The notes under the pieces: model-generated
Database searches by the model: none
Seen by the model: the letters and a program-made list of their open reading frames with translations, nothing else
Told to the model about the DNA's origin: nothing
Program-made: the position numbers and the translations under genes
In this document: in pieces, positions 25,730-34,465 of the stretch
Layout: every line of letters starts with the position of its first letter
Position numbering within the stretch: the stretch's first letter is position 1
Assembly (NCBI GenBank): GCA_024275575.1
Contig: JAJRYV010000047.1
Span: 1 to 40,788, forward strand
Length of the DNA stretch: 40,788 nucleotides
Source of the DNA: a bacterium
GTDB lineage: Bacteria; Zhuqueibacterota; Zhuqueibacteria; Zhuqueibacterales; Geothermadaptataceae
Reading direction: 5' to 3'

Positions 25730-27513
25730 GACCGGGATTTTCACAGAACAATCGCCTGATTATCTTTCGTGTTTTTTTGATTTTGACTTTCTGCATGCTG
25801 CTCTTTCGCTATGCTTATGTTCAATTGATCCAGCAGGATATTTATTATCGGCAGAGTGAGCGCAACCGTATCCGGCCGATCACGCTGGTGCCGCCGCGCG
25901 GCATCGTGCGCGATCGCTACGAAGAAATCCTCGTCGATAATGTGCCTGGTTATTCCATTTACATCATCCCCAACGAATTGACCTCAGCGGATTCAGTGTT
26001 TGATTCCCTTGGGCAGTTGATCGGCAGGTCGCCGGACCAGCTTCGCAAGGTTTACAAGCGCGACCGTCGCGGTCGGTTTCAAAAAGTAAAAATCTGCCGC
26101 TATATCGATTTTGCTTCATTAGCGCAAATCGAAGAAAATAAACTCGATTTACCGGGTATCGTCTATGGCATCGAGCCGCGACGGTCCTATCCGGCGGGCG
26201 TTAAAGCACCGCATTTGTTCGGTTACCTCGGCGAAATTGACGAGAAAGGCCTGCAATCTGAAGAATTTGCCGAATATGAGCGCGGTGATATCATCGGAAA
26301 AGCGGGTATTGAACGTGTTTATGATAAAATTTTACAGGGGGAAAAGGGTTATCAGATTGTCGAAGTCGATGCGATGGGCCGGGAAATTGGCGTTCTCGAT
26401 CAGTTGCAATCGCAGGATCCCGTCCCCGGCCTGGAATTACACCTTTCCATCGATGCGGGTTTGCAGCGTTTTTTGGAGCAGAAAATGGATACCCTGCGAG
26501 GCGGGGCAGCAGTGCTCAATTGTCAAAATGGTGAAGTCGTGGCACTGGTCTCAAAACCTGGTTACAGTCCGGATTTGTTCGCCAGACCGATCACCCAAGA
26601 AGCATGGGCAAAATTGACGAGAGACCCGGCGAAACCCCTCTATGACCGTATGGTGCAAAGCGGTACAAATCCGGGTTCGACTTATAAACTCATCACCGCA
26701 ATCGCCGGATTGCAGGAAAATCTCATCAACCCGGATGAAAAAGTGTATTGCCCCGGCGTCTATCGTCTCGGCCGCCGGTTGTTTAAATGCTGGAAAGAAG
26801 CGGGGCATGGCAGTGTCAATTTGCAGCAGGCAATCGAACAGAGCTGTAATGTTTATTTTTATCGCATGGTGCAGAAAATCGGCCTTGAAAATTGGGCAAA
26901 ATACTCACGCCTGTTTCATTTCGGTGAAAAGACCGGGATCGATTTGACCCAGGAATACAGCGGTTCTGTCCCGGATAAAGCCTATTTTGACGAACGCTAC
27001 GGCGTCGGGAAATGGAGCAGGGGTTTGTTGCTGAATTTGACGGTCGGGCAGGGCGAATTGCTCGTGACCCCTTTGCAGATGGCTACATTTGCCTTGCTGA
27101 TCGCCAATCGCGGGGAAGGCTTTCGCCCGCATGTGAATCGACTGATTAAAAACCCCGAAACCGGTGAGGTCACATTATTTGAACCCCAGCCACTGTGCGT
27201 CAACGGTATTCGCGAAGCAGTATGGGATAAAGTGCATCAGGGCATGTATGACGTGGTCAATGGCGTGCATGGCACAGCCAAACGCGCCAACCCCCGGCGA
27301 ATGGGAATGAAAGTCGCTGGGAAAACCGGGACTGCACAAAACCCGCATGGTGATGACCATGCCTGGTTCATCGGTTTTGCCCCTTTTGATAATCCGAAAG
27401 TAGCGTTCTGCTTTTTTGTTGAAAATGGCGGCGGCGGCGGCGCCGTTGCCGCACCCATCGCCGGCAGCATGTTGCGTTATCTGCTTAGAGAAAAGAAAAT
27501 TAAACCAAATTGA
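25726..27513 (+). CDS. mrdA: Penicillin-binding protein 2 (peptidoglycan transpeptidase)
   Basis: The 595-aa class B PBP crosslinks lateral-wall peptidoglycan together with RodA. After one N-terminal membrane helix (about 14-33) comes the dimerization/pedestal region with PPRGIVRDRYEEILVDN. The transpeptidase domain has S318-xx-K321 (PGSTYKL), S373-x-N375 (SCN) and K533-T-G535 (GKTGTAQ), so the active site is intact. A run of five Gly codons (27427-27441) codes a glycine stretch before AVAAPIA. Its ATG overlaps the mreD stop. Confidence 0.96.
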   Translation: MRPGFSQNNRLIIFRVFLILTFCMLLFRYAYVQLIQQDIYYRQSERNRIRPITLVPPRGIVRDRYEEILVDNVPGYSIYIIPNELTSADSVFDSLGQLIGRSPDQLRKVYKRDRRGRFQKVKICRYIDFASLAQIEENKLDLPGIVYGIEPRRSYPAGVKAPHLFGYLGEIDEKGLQSEEFAEYERGDIIGKAGIERVYDKILQGEKGYQIVEVDAMGREIGVLDQLQSQDPVPGLELHLSIDAGLQRFLEQKMDTLRGGAAVLNCQNGEVVALVSKPGYSPDLFARPITQEAWAKLTRDPAKPLYDRMVQSGTNPGSTYKLITAIAGLQENLINPDEKVYCPGVYRLGRRLFKCWKEAGHGSVNLQQAIEQSCNVYFYRMVQKIGLENWAKYSRLFHFGEKTGIDLTQEYSGSVPDKAYFDERYGVGKWSRGLLLNLTVGQGELLVTPLQMATFALLIANRGEGFRPHVNRLIKNPETGEVTLFEPQPLCVNGIREAVWDKVHQGMYDVVNGVHGTAKRANPRRMGMKVAGKTGTAQNPHGDDHAWFIGFAPFDNPKVAFCFFVENGGGGGAVAAPIAGSMLRYLLREKKIKPN

Positions 27514-27522
27514 AGACAGGTT

Positions 27523-28749
27523 ATGCTCTGGGATCGTGAAGAACTAAAAAGGCCGGATTTTGTTTTACTGTTTGCTTTTGTGGGTTTGCTGCTCACCGGG
27601 TTATTGATTATTTATAGCGCCACCCATGGCGCCAATGCAGAAATCCGGAATAATTTCCCCAAACAGGCCGTGTGGATCGTTTCCGGCGTGCTGCTTTTAG
27701 CATTCCTCTCCTTGCTGCCGTTTAAATTTTTTCACGAGGCGGCGGTGCCATTTTATATCTTTTCAATTATTTTGCTCGTGGCGGTTCTGGTTATCGGCGA
27801 CGGAACCGGCGTCAAACGCTGGCTGGTTGTGGGTCCGTTGCGCCTGCAGCCATCGGAATTGGCAAAAATCGCCACACTTCTGCTGCTTGCAAAGTACGCG
27901 TCTGAAGGCAAGCGCGATTTTAAACAGATTAAAAATATCTCAGTGGCTTTCTTTCTGGTGTTGTTGCCGACTTTATTGATTATCAAACAGCCCGACCTGG
28001 GAACCGCGCTTGTTTTCATGGCGATGATTTTGCCGGTATTATTCTGGGCAGGACTCTCTCTGTTTATCGTCTTTCTGCTGATCGCCCCGCTGATCACACT
28101 GGCTTCCGCTTTTAATTTTTACAGTTTTTTTACCACGATAATTCTGATCGTCAGCGTCATGGTTGCCTCCGGCAGGGGAGCGAAAATCATCATTCCGAAT
28201 TTTCTCCTGAATATCGGCGTCGGGATCGTCACACCGATGTTGTGGAATCAATTGCACGGCTATCAGAAAAGCCGCATCCTTACTTTCATTGGCCTGGAAC
28301 AAGACCCGCGTGGGCTGGGTTATCAGGTTTTGCAATCCAAAGTGGCAATCGGTTCGGGGGGATTGTGGGGTAAAGGCTGGCTACAGGGTACCCAGACTCA
28401 CTTGCGCTTTCTACCGGAGCAACACACCGATTTCATCTTTTCGGTACTCGGTGAGGAGTTTGGTTTTATCGGCGTCTGTTTCGTCCTCGGGTTGTTCTTT
28501 ATTCTGTTGTGGCGGGCGTTAAATATTGCACAAACTTCAAAAAACAAATTTTCCAGCCTCATCGTCATCGGTGCTTGCACCATCATTGCGTTTCATGTTT
28601 GTGTAAACACGGGAATGACCGTCGGCATCATGCCGGTGACCGGCTTGCCGTTGCCGTTTTTAAGTTATGGAGGATCTTCTTTGCTGACCAATATTGTTCT
28701 CATCGGTTTGATCATCAACGCCGGTCGGCGGCGGTTTCAATACCTCTAA
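27523..28749 (+). CDS. rodA: SEDS-family peptidoglycan glycosyltransferase RodA
   Basis: The 408-aa polytopic protein polymerizes lipid II glycan strands. Around ten helices are visible, with GVKRWLVVGPLRLQPSELAK early, KQPDLGTALVFMAM in the middle, LPEQHTDFIFSVLGEEFGFIG and the C-terminal MPVTGLPLPFLSYGGSSL, all SEDS signatures. The catalytic aspartate is expected in the conserved loop near the QPDLGTA motif or the following one. It follows mrdA by nine bases and closes the operon. Confidence 0.95.
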   Translation: MLWDREELKRPDFVLLFAFVGLLLTGLLIIYSATHGANAEIRNNFPKQAVWIVSGVLLLAFLSLLPFKFFHEAAVPFYIFSIILLVAVLVIGDGTGVKRWLVVGPLRLQPSELAKIATLLLLAKYASEGKRDFKQIKNISVAFFLVLLPTLLIIKQPDLGTALVFMAMILPVLFWAGLSLFIVFLLIAPLITLASAFNFYSFFTTIILIVSVMVASGRGAKIIIPNFLLNIGVGIVTPMLWNQLHGYQKSRILTFIGLEQDPRGLGYQVLQSKVAIGSGGLWGKGWLQGTQTHLRFLPEQHTDFIFSVLGEEFGFIGVCFVLGLFFILLWRALNIAQTSKNKFSSLIVIGACTIIAFHVCVNTGMTVGIMPVTGLPLPFLSYGGSSLLTNIVLIGLIINAGRRRFQYL

Positions 28750-28982
28750 TGTTTGCTATGTTTGCATGAACAATCTTCAGGCCGGTCTCATTGCTGTGTA
28801 TCGATTCTCCCAATAAAACCCGCTGAGCTCGATTAAAACTCAAAATGCCATCCGGGAACCTGCCTTTTGTTTGATAAATCAGCCCGATTTTGTCCGGTTG
28901 AAATCGTACTTTTTGGGCTGCAAATACGAAAAGGCGAGAAAATAACATCTTGCTTTTTAAGTTGATTTGTGTTAAATTTAGA

Positions 28983-29008
28983 TTTAACATTAATTAAGCC
29001 ATGTTAAA
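28983..29008. promoter_or_regulatory. 8-bp inverted repeat, possible operator
   Basis: TTTAACAT (28983-28990) and ATGTTAAA (29001-29008) are perfect inverted repeats separated by ten bases, so the half-site centres lie 18 bases apart. The AT-rich, symmetric form suits a dimeric repressor or global regulator site. No regulator gene lies nearby. Confidence 0.35.
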
Positions 29009-29060
29009 AAATATCGATTTTATCGCATCGCTTCTTAAGCAATATCAAATTTGAGAATTA

Positions 29061-29108
29061 AGTTTTGTTCTCCAGGTTTATGGGGAGATCGGTTCAGAGA
29101 ACAAAATT
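29061..29108 (+). promoter_or_regulatory. Leader hairpin candidate
   Basis: TTTTGTTCTC (29063-29072) and GAGAACAAAA (29097-29106) form a perfect 10-bp stem, extendable by one G-T and one A-T pair, around a 24-base loop. It lies about 135 bases before the TPR lipoprotein start. It could be a leader RNA stem, a small RNA or an operator. It is not a rho-independent terminator because no T-run follows. Confidence 0.4.
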
Positions 29109-29243
29109 ATCGCAAAGTTTATTTTACAATTTATTAAAGATCAAAAATATTATCGATTTATTTATTATATTATAACACTTTGATTACAAAACCCGGGTAA
29201 TGCAAAGAATGGACAGTTGGAAATTTACATTAGGAGGGCGCTC

Positions 29244-30095
29244 ATGATGTATTTCTTGAATAAAAACCGCAGTCAGTCCACCATTTTAACGATACTCGTC
29301 TGGTTTAGCCTGTTTTCGGTTTTTACTGCATGTGGCGGCAGCAAAAAAAGTAATCTGCAAATCGATGATAATAAAGCGATCAACATCGATGAGCTTCTCG
29401 GTGTTAAGAGTGATGACCAGAAAACTGCTGTAGCCCAAAATCCTGAAGAAGCGGAAGTGTTGCGCCTGTTGGGAATTGAAGACTCGAGCTCTAATACCGG
29501 AGCAGATGTTTCCCAGACCGAGTCAGCAAACGAAAATGATGAACCCACGATCGACGATCTCAAATATGAGATGCAGGAACTGGAAGTTAAACTGGCACAA
29601 AAAGATAAAACGATTTCCGATTTGCAATCCAATCTCGCTCAAAAAGAAAGAATGTTGCAGCAGTTGCAAAGCGCTCCGGTTCAAACATCAACACCACCGA
29701 GGCTATCTTCCGGCACCTCAACCTATGGCAATTCATATCGGGCGCGCTACAGAGCAGCGCTGGATACTTATAACGCTCATCGCTACCGTGAGGCTATCGA
29801 TCAATTTTCTGCTTTGCTGACGGAGAATTCAAGTCATTCCCTCGCTGATAATTGTCAGTACTGGATTGGCGAATGTTATTACGGATTAGGAAATTACACC
29901 CAGGCGATCGCCGAGTTTGAGAAGGTCTATTCCTATTCAAAAAGTAATAAAATCGATGCTGCAATTTTAAAGTTGGGGTTATCATACAAAAAACTTGGTA
30001 ATGATGAAATGGCACGCTCTCAATTTGAACAACTCATTGCAAATTACCCGAAAAGCGAATACGTCAGCCTTGCGCGCCGATATTTGAACCCATAA
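29244..30095 (+). CDS. YbgF/CpoB-like TPR lipoprotein
   Basis: The 283-aa protein has a signal peptide ending in the lipobox FTAC (C30), an acidic low-complexity stretch, a coiled coil (roughly residues 100-150, ISDLQSNLAQKERML) and three TPR-like repeats from about residue 175 (YRAALDTYNAHRYREAIDQF, CQYWIGECYYGLGNYTQAIAEF, LKLGLSYKKLGNDEMARSQF). It is similar in layout to YbgF/CpoB of the Tol-Pal system, but no tol or pal genes lie here. TAGGAGGG at 29231-29238 precedes ATG 29244. Outer-membrane attachment is inferred. Confidence 0.85.
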   Translation: MMYFLNKNRSQSTILTILVWFSLFSVFTACGGSKKSNLQIDDNKAINIDELLGVKSDDQKTAVAQNPEEAEVLRLLGIEDSSSNTGADVSQTESANENDEPTIDDLKYEMQELEVKLAQKDKTISDLQSNLAQKERMLQQLQSAPVQTSTPPRLSSGTSTYGNSYRARYRAALDTYNAHRYREAIDQFSALLTENSSHSLADNCQYWIGECYYGLGNYTQAIAEFEKVYSYSKSNKIDAAILKLGLSYKKLGNDEMARSQFEQLIANYPKSEYVSLARRYLNP

Positions 30096-30169
30096 ATTTA
30101 TACCGTATGCATGAACTACTGTATGATCAATTTTTCAAATCGAGTAACTTGAGTTGTTGAATAGGAAAT

Positions 30170-31168
30170 ATGCCTGAATTACGAAAAGACCCGATAATTG
30201 GACGCTGGGTTATTATATCGACAGAACGTGGCCAACGCCCTTCCGACTGGCCTGGTGAAAGCAAGGAAAAGCTTGGTGGTTTTTGTCCGTTTTGCCCGGG
30301 TAATGAAGACAAAACACCACCGGAGATATTTTCAATCCGCCCCAAAAGTATGGAAGCAAACACAACGGGGTGGCAGTTGCGGGTTGTGCCAAATAAATTC
30401 CCTGCGTTGCAGATAGAAGGGGAGTTGCAACGAAGAGGGCGTGGCGTTTACGATTTGATGAACGGCATCGGCGCTCATGAGGTCATCATCGAAACGCCGG
30501 ATCACTACCGCGAATTTAATGATTATTCTATCGAACAAATCGAAAATGTGCTCCTGGCCTATCAGAGCCGCATTCTCGATCTGAAGAAAGATAAACGGTT
30601 TAAATATATTCTCATTTTCAAAAACCATGGCCGTTCTGCCGGTGCTTCTCTCGAACATTCGCATTCACAACTGATCGTCACACCCATCGTGCCCAAAAAT
30701 GTACTGGAAGAACTGGATGGCGCCAAAAGGCACTTTAATTTAAAAGAGCGCTGTATTTTTTGTGACATCATTCGACAGGAGATCGATTCGGACAAAAGAG
30801 TCGTAACTCAAACGGATAATTTCATTGCAATTACGCCGTTTGCGGCACGATTCCCTTATGAAGTCTGGATTTTACCGCAGGGCCATAGCTCGCATTTTGA
30901 AAATGTTGAAAGAAACCACTACACTGAATTGGCTGCAATGTTAAAAGATGTGCTCTCGAGACTCAGTAAAGCACTGGAAGCGCCGCCCTATAATTTTGTT
31001 ATTCATACATCGCCAATCCAGGATGGTGACTTGGATGAATATCACTGGCACATCGAAGTTATTCCGAAATTGACGAAAGTTGCCGGTTTTGAGTGGGGCT
31101 CCGGTTTTTATATCAATCCAACGCCGCCGGAGACCGCCTGTGCCCATTTACGCAAAGTAGGATTTTGA
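30170..31168 (+). CDS. galT: Galactose-1-phosphate uridylyltransferase (HIT superfamily)
   Basis: The 332-aa protein matches the GalT fold: MPELRKDPIIGRWVIIS, CPFCPGNED (first Zn cysteines), NKFPAL, AHEVIIETPDH, FKNHGRSAGASLEHSHSQLI and a second HIT half with CIFCDIIRQE and YHWHIEVIPKL. The active-site motif is HSHSQ rather than the usual HPHxQ; the catalytic histidine is retained. Normal reaction is exchange of UMP between UDP-glucose and galactose-1-phosphate. ADP-glucose phosphorylase-type activity in this superfamily is an alternative. It lies upstream of a glycogen-synthase-like gene, which is suggestive. Confidence 0.85.
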   Translation: MPELRKDPIIGRWVIISTERGQRPSDWPGESKEKLGGFCPFCPGNEDKTPPEIFSIRPKSMEANTTGWQLRVVPNKFPALQIEGELQRRGRGVYDLMNGIGAHEVIIETPDHYREFNDYSIEQIENVLLAYQSRILDLKKDKRFKYILIFKNHGRSAGASLEHSHSQLIVTPIVPKNVLEELDGAKRHFNLKERCIFCDIIRQEIDSDKRVVTQTDNFIAITPFAARFPYEVWILPQGHSSHFENVERNHYTELAAMLKDVLSRLSKALEAPPYNFVIHTSPIQDGDLDEYHWHIEVIPKLTKVAGFEWGSGFYINPTPPETACAHLRKVGF

Positions 31169-31256
31169 ATTTATATACGAAAAACACAGGCGATACAATA
31201 AATTCCTGTTTTAAAGCATTATGCAGTTGCAAATATAAAGGTAAGGTTTTTTCCTG

Positions 31257-32663
31257 ATGAAGGGTAAATATCGAATATTTTATATTACACCGGAGATTGC
31301 ACCATTTAACAGTTCGAGCGCAAACGCAACTATTTCAGGCACTCTCCCCAAGATTTTAAAAAACCTTGGCCACGATATTCGCGTGATGATGCCCAAGTAT
31401 GGTACTGTCAACGAGCGGAAATATGTCTTGCGCGACGTCATTCGACTGCGGGATATGCAGGTCGATTTTGCTGATAAATGCTTCAGTGTCAACGCCAAAT
31501 CGGCATTTTTGCCGGATTCGAAAGTACAAGTTTACTTTCTTGACCATGCCCTTTTTTCATCGCGCAACGGTAGCTATGGAGACCAACCGGGGAATTCCGC
31601 GCAACTTGTTGAAGTTGAACGCTTTCTGCTCTTCAATCATGGCTGTTTGCAGACCCTGCGCAGTTTGCACTGGCAACCCGATTTTATTCTCTGCAACGGC
31701 TGGCCGGCAATCTTTCTCCCATTGATTTTGCGACATCAATTGGTCGATGATGACTTTTTTAAAAATACGCGCATCATATTTTGTGACCATAACGACAGTA
31801 TTCAGCTTGAACTAAGCCTCGAGCAAATGAAAAATGCCGGCCTGCCGGCTGAGCATCTCAACGATTATCTGACCAGCGGCGAAAAAGTCGGCGTTTATAA
31901 TATCGCCAAGTCCGTCTGCGATGCTATCATCTATTCAACGCGGCAACCGAATGAAGATCAATTCGGTAAATTTGAGCAGTTTATTTCCCACGGCATCGAT
32001 TATCAGGACTGGAATCCTGCAGGTGATGAGAAAATCGCAGAAAAATTTTCCGTTGAAAACAGCCACCTGAAAATCGAAAACAAAAAGATCGTCTGCGATG
32101 ATTTCGACCTCGAATTTGATACGGAAATTCCCCTGATCTCACTTTTGGTTGATGATGAAGTTCAGGCTCAAAAACTCAACGATTTGATTGCGATTTTCAA
32201 ACAGCTACAAATGCAGGTGATCGTCATCAGTTCATCATCAGTGCGCACATTTGAAAATATGGGCAAGGAAATTACCGATTCAATCCGTTTGAAAGTCGAT
32301 CCCTCGGCAAAAGTGCGTCATCAAATTGTTGCCGGTACGGATATTTGCCTGCAGCTTGCGGAAGAAAGCGGAATTGTCGAAAGCCGGTTTTTACAAAATA
32401 TGAAATATGGAACGATCGGTATCATCCCCGAATCATCCATCGCCGGCTTCAAACCGGAAACCCATAAAATTTTGGAAAATCTTTCACTCTGGGGTAAATA
32501 CGATCTCAAAGCGATACAATCGTTGAAAAATGTTTTACTGCGTTTGTGCGATGATTATCGCAATCATGAGAAATGGCAACAAAACATGCAGGAAGCAATG
32601 AAAATTGATTTTTCGTTGATGAAAAGCGGAGAACAATATACCGAGCTTTTCGATTCATTATAA
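31257..32663 (+). CDS. Degenerate glycogen synthase-like (GT5) protein
   Basis: The 468-aa protein follows the GT-B layout of glycogen/starch synthases (GlgA) in its first half: FYITPEIAPFNSSS, LGHDIRVMMPKYGTV, VYFLDHALFSS and a late FISHGIDYQDWNP. However, the ADP-glucose-binding KTGGL segment reads NSSSANATISGTL, and the C-terminal donor-site loop (normally EPCGL-like) is replaced by PESSIAG. The C-terminal half is weakly conserved and short. I infer that it is not a normal glycogen synthase; it may be a divergent glycosyltransferase or a non-catalytic homologue. It ends 43 bases before a terminator. Confidence 0.75.
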   Translation: MKGKYRIFYITPEIAPFNSSSANATISGTLPKILKNLGHDIRVMMPKYGTVNERKYVLRDVIRLRDMQVDFADKCFSVNAKSAFLPDSKVQVYFLDHALFSSRNGSYGDQPGNSAQLVEVERFLLFNHGCLQTLRSLHWQPDFILCNGWPAIFLPLILRHQLVDDDFFKNTRIIFCDHNDSIQLELSLEQMKNAGLPAEHLNDYLTSGEKVGVYNIAKSVCDAIIYSTRQPNEDQFGKFEQFISHGIDYQDWNPAGDEKIAEKFSVENSHLKIENKKIVCDDFDLEFDTEIPLISLLVDDEVQAQKLNDLIAIFKQLQMQVIVISSSSVRTFENMGKEITDSIRLKVDPSAKVRHQIVAGTDICLQLAEESGIVESRFLQNMKYGTIGIIPESSIAGFKPETHKILENLSLWGKYDLKAIQSLKNVLLRLCDDYRNHEKWQQNMQEAMKIDFSLMKSGEQYTELFDSL

Positions 32664-32962
32664 TCGGATTATACGGATTTAAAGCTTTTGATTTCGAACT
32701 GAAATTAAACGTACAGCTGTTTCTATTTGGAGTGGTTGTGCGTTTTTTTTATGTCTCGTGCCGGCGGGGATGTTTCAGGAACGAACAATGTTTCTCAGTA
32801 TCACAATAGTCATCCAGTGTTTTTTTCAACATGACGTACATATGAGTAGTAGAATTTCGATAAAATAGGCGAATTCATAAAAAACCGCAACTTATGTTCT
32901 TTGGCACTACATTTGTATTGCGGTAGTCATCGAAAATTGAATTGATTTATAGCCAGGGTATT
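32664..32962. other. Gap with terminator and a third AAAGCTTT element
   Basis: AAAGCTTT at 32681-32688 is flanked by ACGGATTT as in the dispersed elements, then the terminator hairpin at 32707-32750. From about 32760 to 32940 I see no other supported signal. TACATTTG (32908-32915) fits the Bacteroidota -7 consensus TAnnTTTG, but no -33 TTTG sits at the right distance. Confidence 0.45.
32707..32750 (+). terminator. Rho-independent terminator after the GT5-like gene
   Basis: AAACGTACA (32707-32715) pairs with TGTGCGTTT (32737-32745), with one G-T pair and further G-T/G-C pairs inside the loop, and is directly followed by a run of T residues to 32750. It lies 43 bases downstream of the stop codon. 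Confidence 0.65.
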
Positions 32963-33673
32963 ATGGAAGGTTTAAATATTCAAATTGGCCGTGCAGGAGC
33001 GCGACGGGATATCGCGCTTTTAAAGGTCAGAGGTTACATCGACACACAAACATGTAGTGAAATGCATACCCAGATGACCAAAGTATTGCAAGAAGGGTTC
33101 CTGCATCTGATCGTCGACATGGGCAATGTCAATTATGTGAGCTCCGCCGGTTGGGGAGTTTTTGTCAGTGAAATAAAAAATATTCGCGAAAAAGGCGGCG
33201 ATTTGAAGATTGTTCAGATGTCGCCGGAAGTTTACGATGTTTTTGAGATGCTAGAATTCAACCGCATCCTCGAATGTTATGACACCATTGAAGAAGCAAT
33301 AGATGATTTTGATTTATCAATCGGGCTGGACATTACCAAAAGTATCTCCCGTTCTTACCGAGAGAGCAGTGGTGCACAAACTGTGACGGCAGAAAAATCG
33401 GCGGTTGTCGAACGGCCTAAAATTCAAAATCGCCCACCCGGAAGAACCGGTTACGCTAAAACCAAAACAGACCCAAAACTTCTTCCTCTCAGCGAAAAAG
33501 TACGGGCTCTCGTTATCGATGATCCTACCATCGACGTGTGGCGCATTCGCAAAGAATTGCGCACACCGCAGTATGGGGAAACCAAGATCGGCTTAGTCAA
33601 GATGTATAAGTTATTAAAAAAATTAAGCCTTGATACAAAAGAAAAACGTTATCGATTTTACCGCTCCCGGTAA
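32963..33673 (+). CDS. STAS-domain protein with C-terminal helical tail
   Basis: The 236-aa protein begins with a STAS domain (about residues 3-115): ALLKVRGYIDTQTCSEM, HLIVDMGNVNYVSSAGWGVF and FEMLEFNRILECYDTIEEAI. S60/S61 in VSSAGWG correspond to the phosphorylated serine of SpoIIAA-type anti-sigma antagonists. A Ser/Pro/Lys-rich linker follows (about 120-175), then a basic helical region of about 65 residues (KVRALVIDDPTIDVWRIRKELR, GLVKMYKLLKKL) resembling a winged helix. Partner-switching control is inferred. ATG 32963 follows CAGGG; the in-frame TTG at 32942 adds seven residues. It lies immediately before the polysaccharide genes. Confidence 0.8.
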   Translation: MEGLNIQIGRAGARRDIALLKVRGYIDTQTCSEMHTQMTKVLQEGFLHLIVDMGNVNYVSSAGWGVFVSEIKNIREKGGDLKIVQMSPEVYDVFEMLEFNRILECYDTIEEAIDDFDLSIGLDITKSISRSYRESSGAQTVTAEKSAVVERPKIQNRPPGRTGYAKTKTDPKLLPLSEKVRALVIDDPTIDVWRIRKELRTPQYGETKIGLVKMYKLLKKLSLDTKEKRYRFYRSR

Positions 33674-33759
33674 CCCGACATCTGTTGACCCGTAATTTTT
33701 TTTGTTGAACTGAGCTGTAATTACCGATACTAAAAAAAATGTGAAAAAAGGATTGCGAA

Positions 33760-34425
33760 ATGATTAGGGACAGATCTATTAAACGATTGGCGGCATTTTT
33801 GATGTTATCGATGATAACAACTACCCCCCTGAACTCACAAACGACTGGTATGGGTGATTTTCACAGCGGTGATGGCGTTCGTATCGTTGTCTGGCAGGAA
33901 CCCGGTTCAGAAAGTGCAAATATCGATGGTCTGAATATTTCAAATGATTATATCATCAATGATAACGGCTATATTTTACTACCGTTGGTCGGTGAAGTTC
34001 TCGTTCTCGGTCGCAGCGAGACAGAGCTTGCCGAATTCCTTCGGGAGCGCTACAGCTTATATGCTTCCGGTTTGCATTTCATCACTAAACCCCTCATCCG
34101 TGTCGCATTGCTCGGTGCGATCAATAAACCCGGATTGTATTTGGTAGAAAGTAACAGCAGTTTGTGGGAATTGCTCGGTGAGGCCGAAGGACCGGTGGCC
34201 GATGCGAACCTTGAGGAAATTTTCATCTCGCGCTCGGGAAAAATCATCGCTGAAGATTTACTCGAAAGAACAGAAAACGCTTATACATTGAAAGAGATGG
34301 GTGTTCAATCCGGCGATCAGGTGAGCGTAATGCACCACCGTGCGTTCAACTGGCGAACACTTCTAAGTTTCGGTTCTTTCCTGATTTCGGTCTCCAGCCT
34401 GGCCATTCAAATTAACAGACAATAA
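33760..34425 (+). CDS. Polysaccharide export (Wza-like) protein
   Basis: The 221-aa protein has a signal-type N-terminus, a polysaccharide export domain (roughly 30-110: GDGVRIVVWQEPG, GYILLPLVGEVLVLGRSETELAEFL) and a SLBB-like domain (about 115-190: RVALLGAINKPGLYLVESNSSLWELLG, with SGDQVSVMH). It ends in a hydrophobic helix (TLLSFGSFLISVSSLAIQ). It lacks the long C-terminal part and the obvious lipobox of E. coli Wza, so it is probably a short periplasmic/outer-membrane export component. Next to a Wzc-type kinase. Confidence 0.88.
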   Translation: MIRDRSIKRLAAFLMLSMITTTPLNSQTTGMGDFHSGDGVRIVVWQEPGSESANIDGLNISNDYIINDNGYILLPLVGEVLVLGRSETELAEFLRERYSLYASGLHFITKPLIRVALLGAINKPGLYLVESNSSLWELLGEAEGPVADANLEEIFISRSGKIIAEDLLERTENAYTLKEMGVQSGDQVSVMHHRAFNWRTLLSFGSFLISVSSLAIQINRQ

Positions 34426-34465
34426 TCCGGACATTTTAAAACGCTTAGCGAACAGGTTTTGTTAA

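Larger units (their letters stand above)
28750..29243. other. Long gap between rodA and the TPR lipoprotein gene
   Basis: The first 200 bases are of near-average composition. On the minus strand they hold an open frame (28715-28990) that I do not accept as a gene. The remainder is AT-rich and contains two perfect inverted repeats, listed separately. No clear sigma70 promoter or T-rich terminator for rodA is visible. Confidence 0.55.

Noticed and set aside
24416-28749. Idea that the mre/rod genes form an unusual system
   Set aside because: The order mreB-mreC-mreD-mrdA-rodA with intact motifs is the standard elongasome operon.
28715-28990. 91-codon minus-strand ORF in the long gap
   Set aside because: No Shine-Dalgarno before its ATG, it runs into the rodA coding end, and the product has no recognisable motif. 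I cannot exclude a decayed gene.
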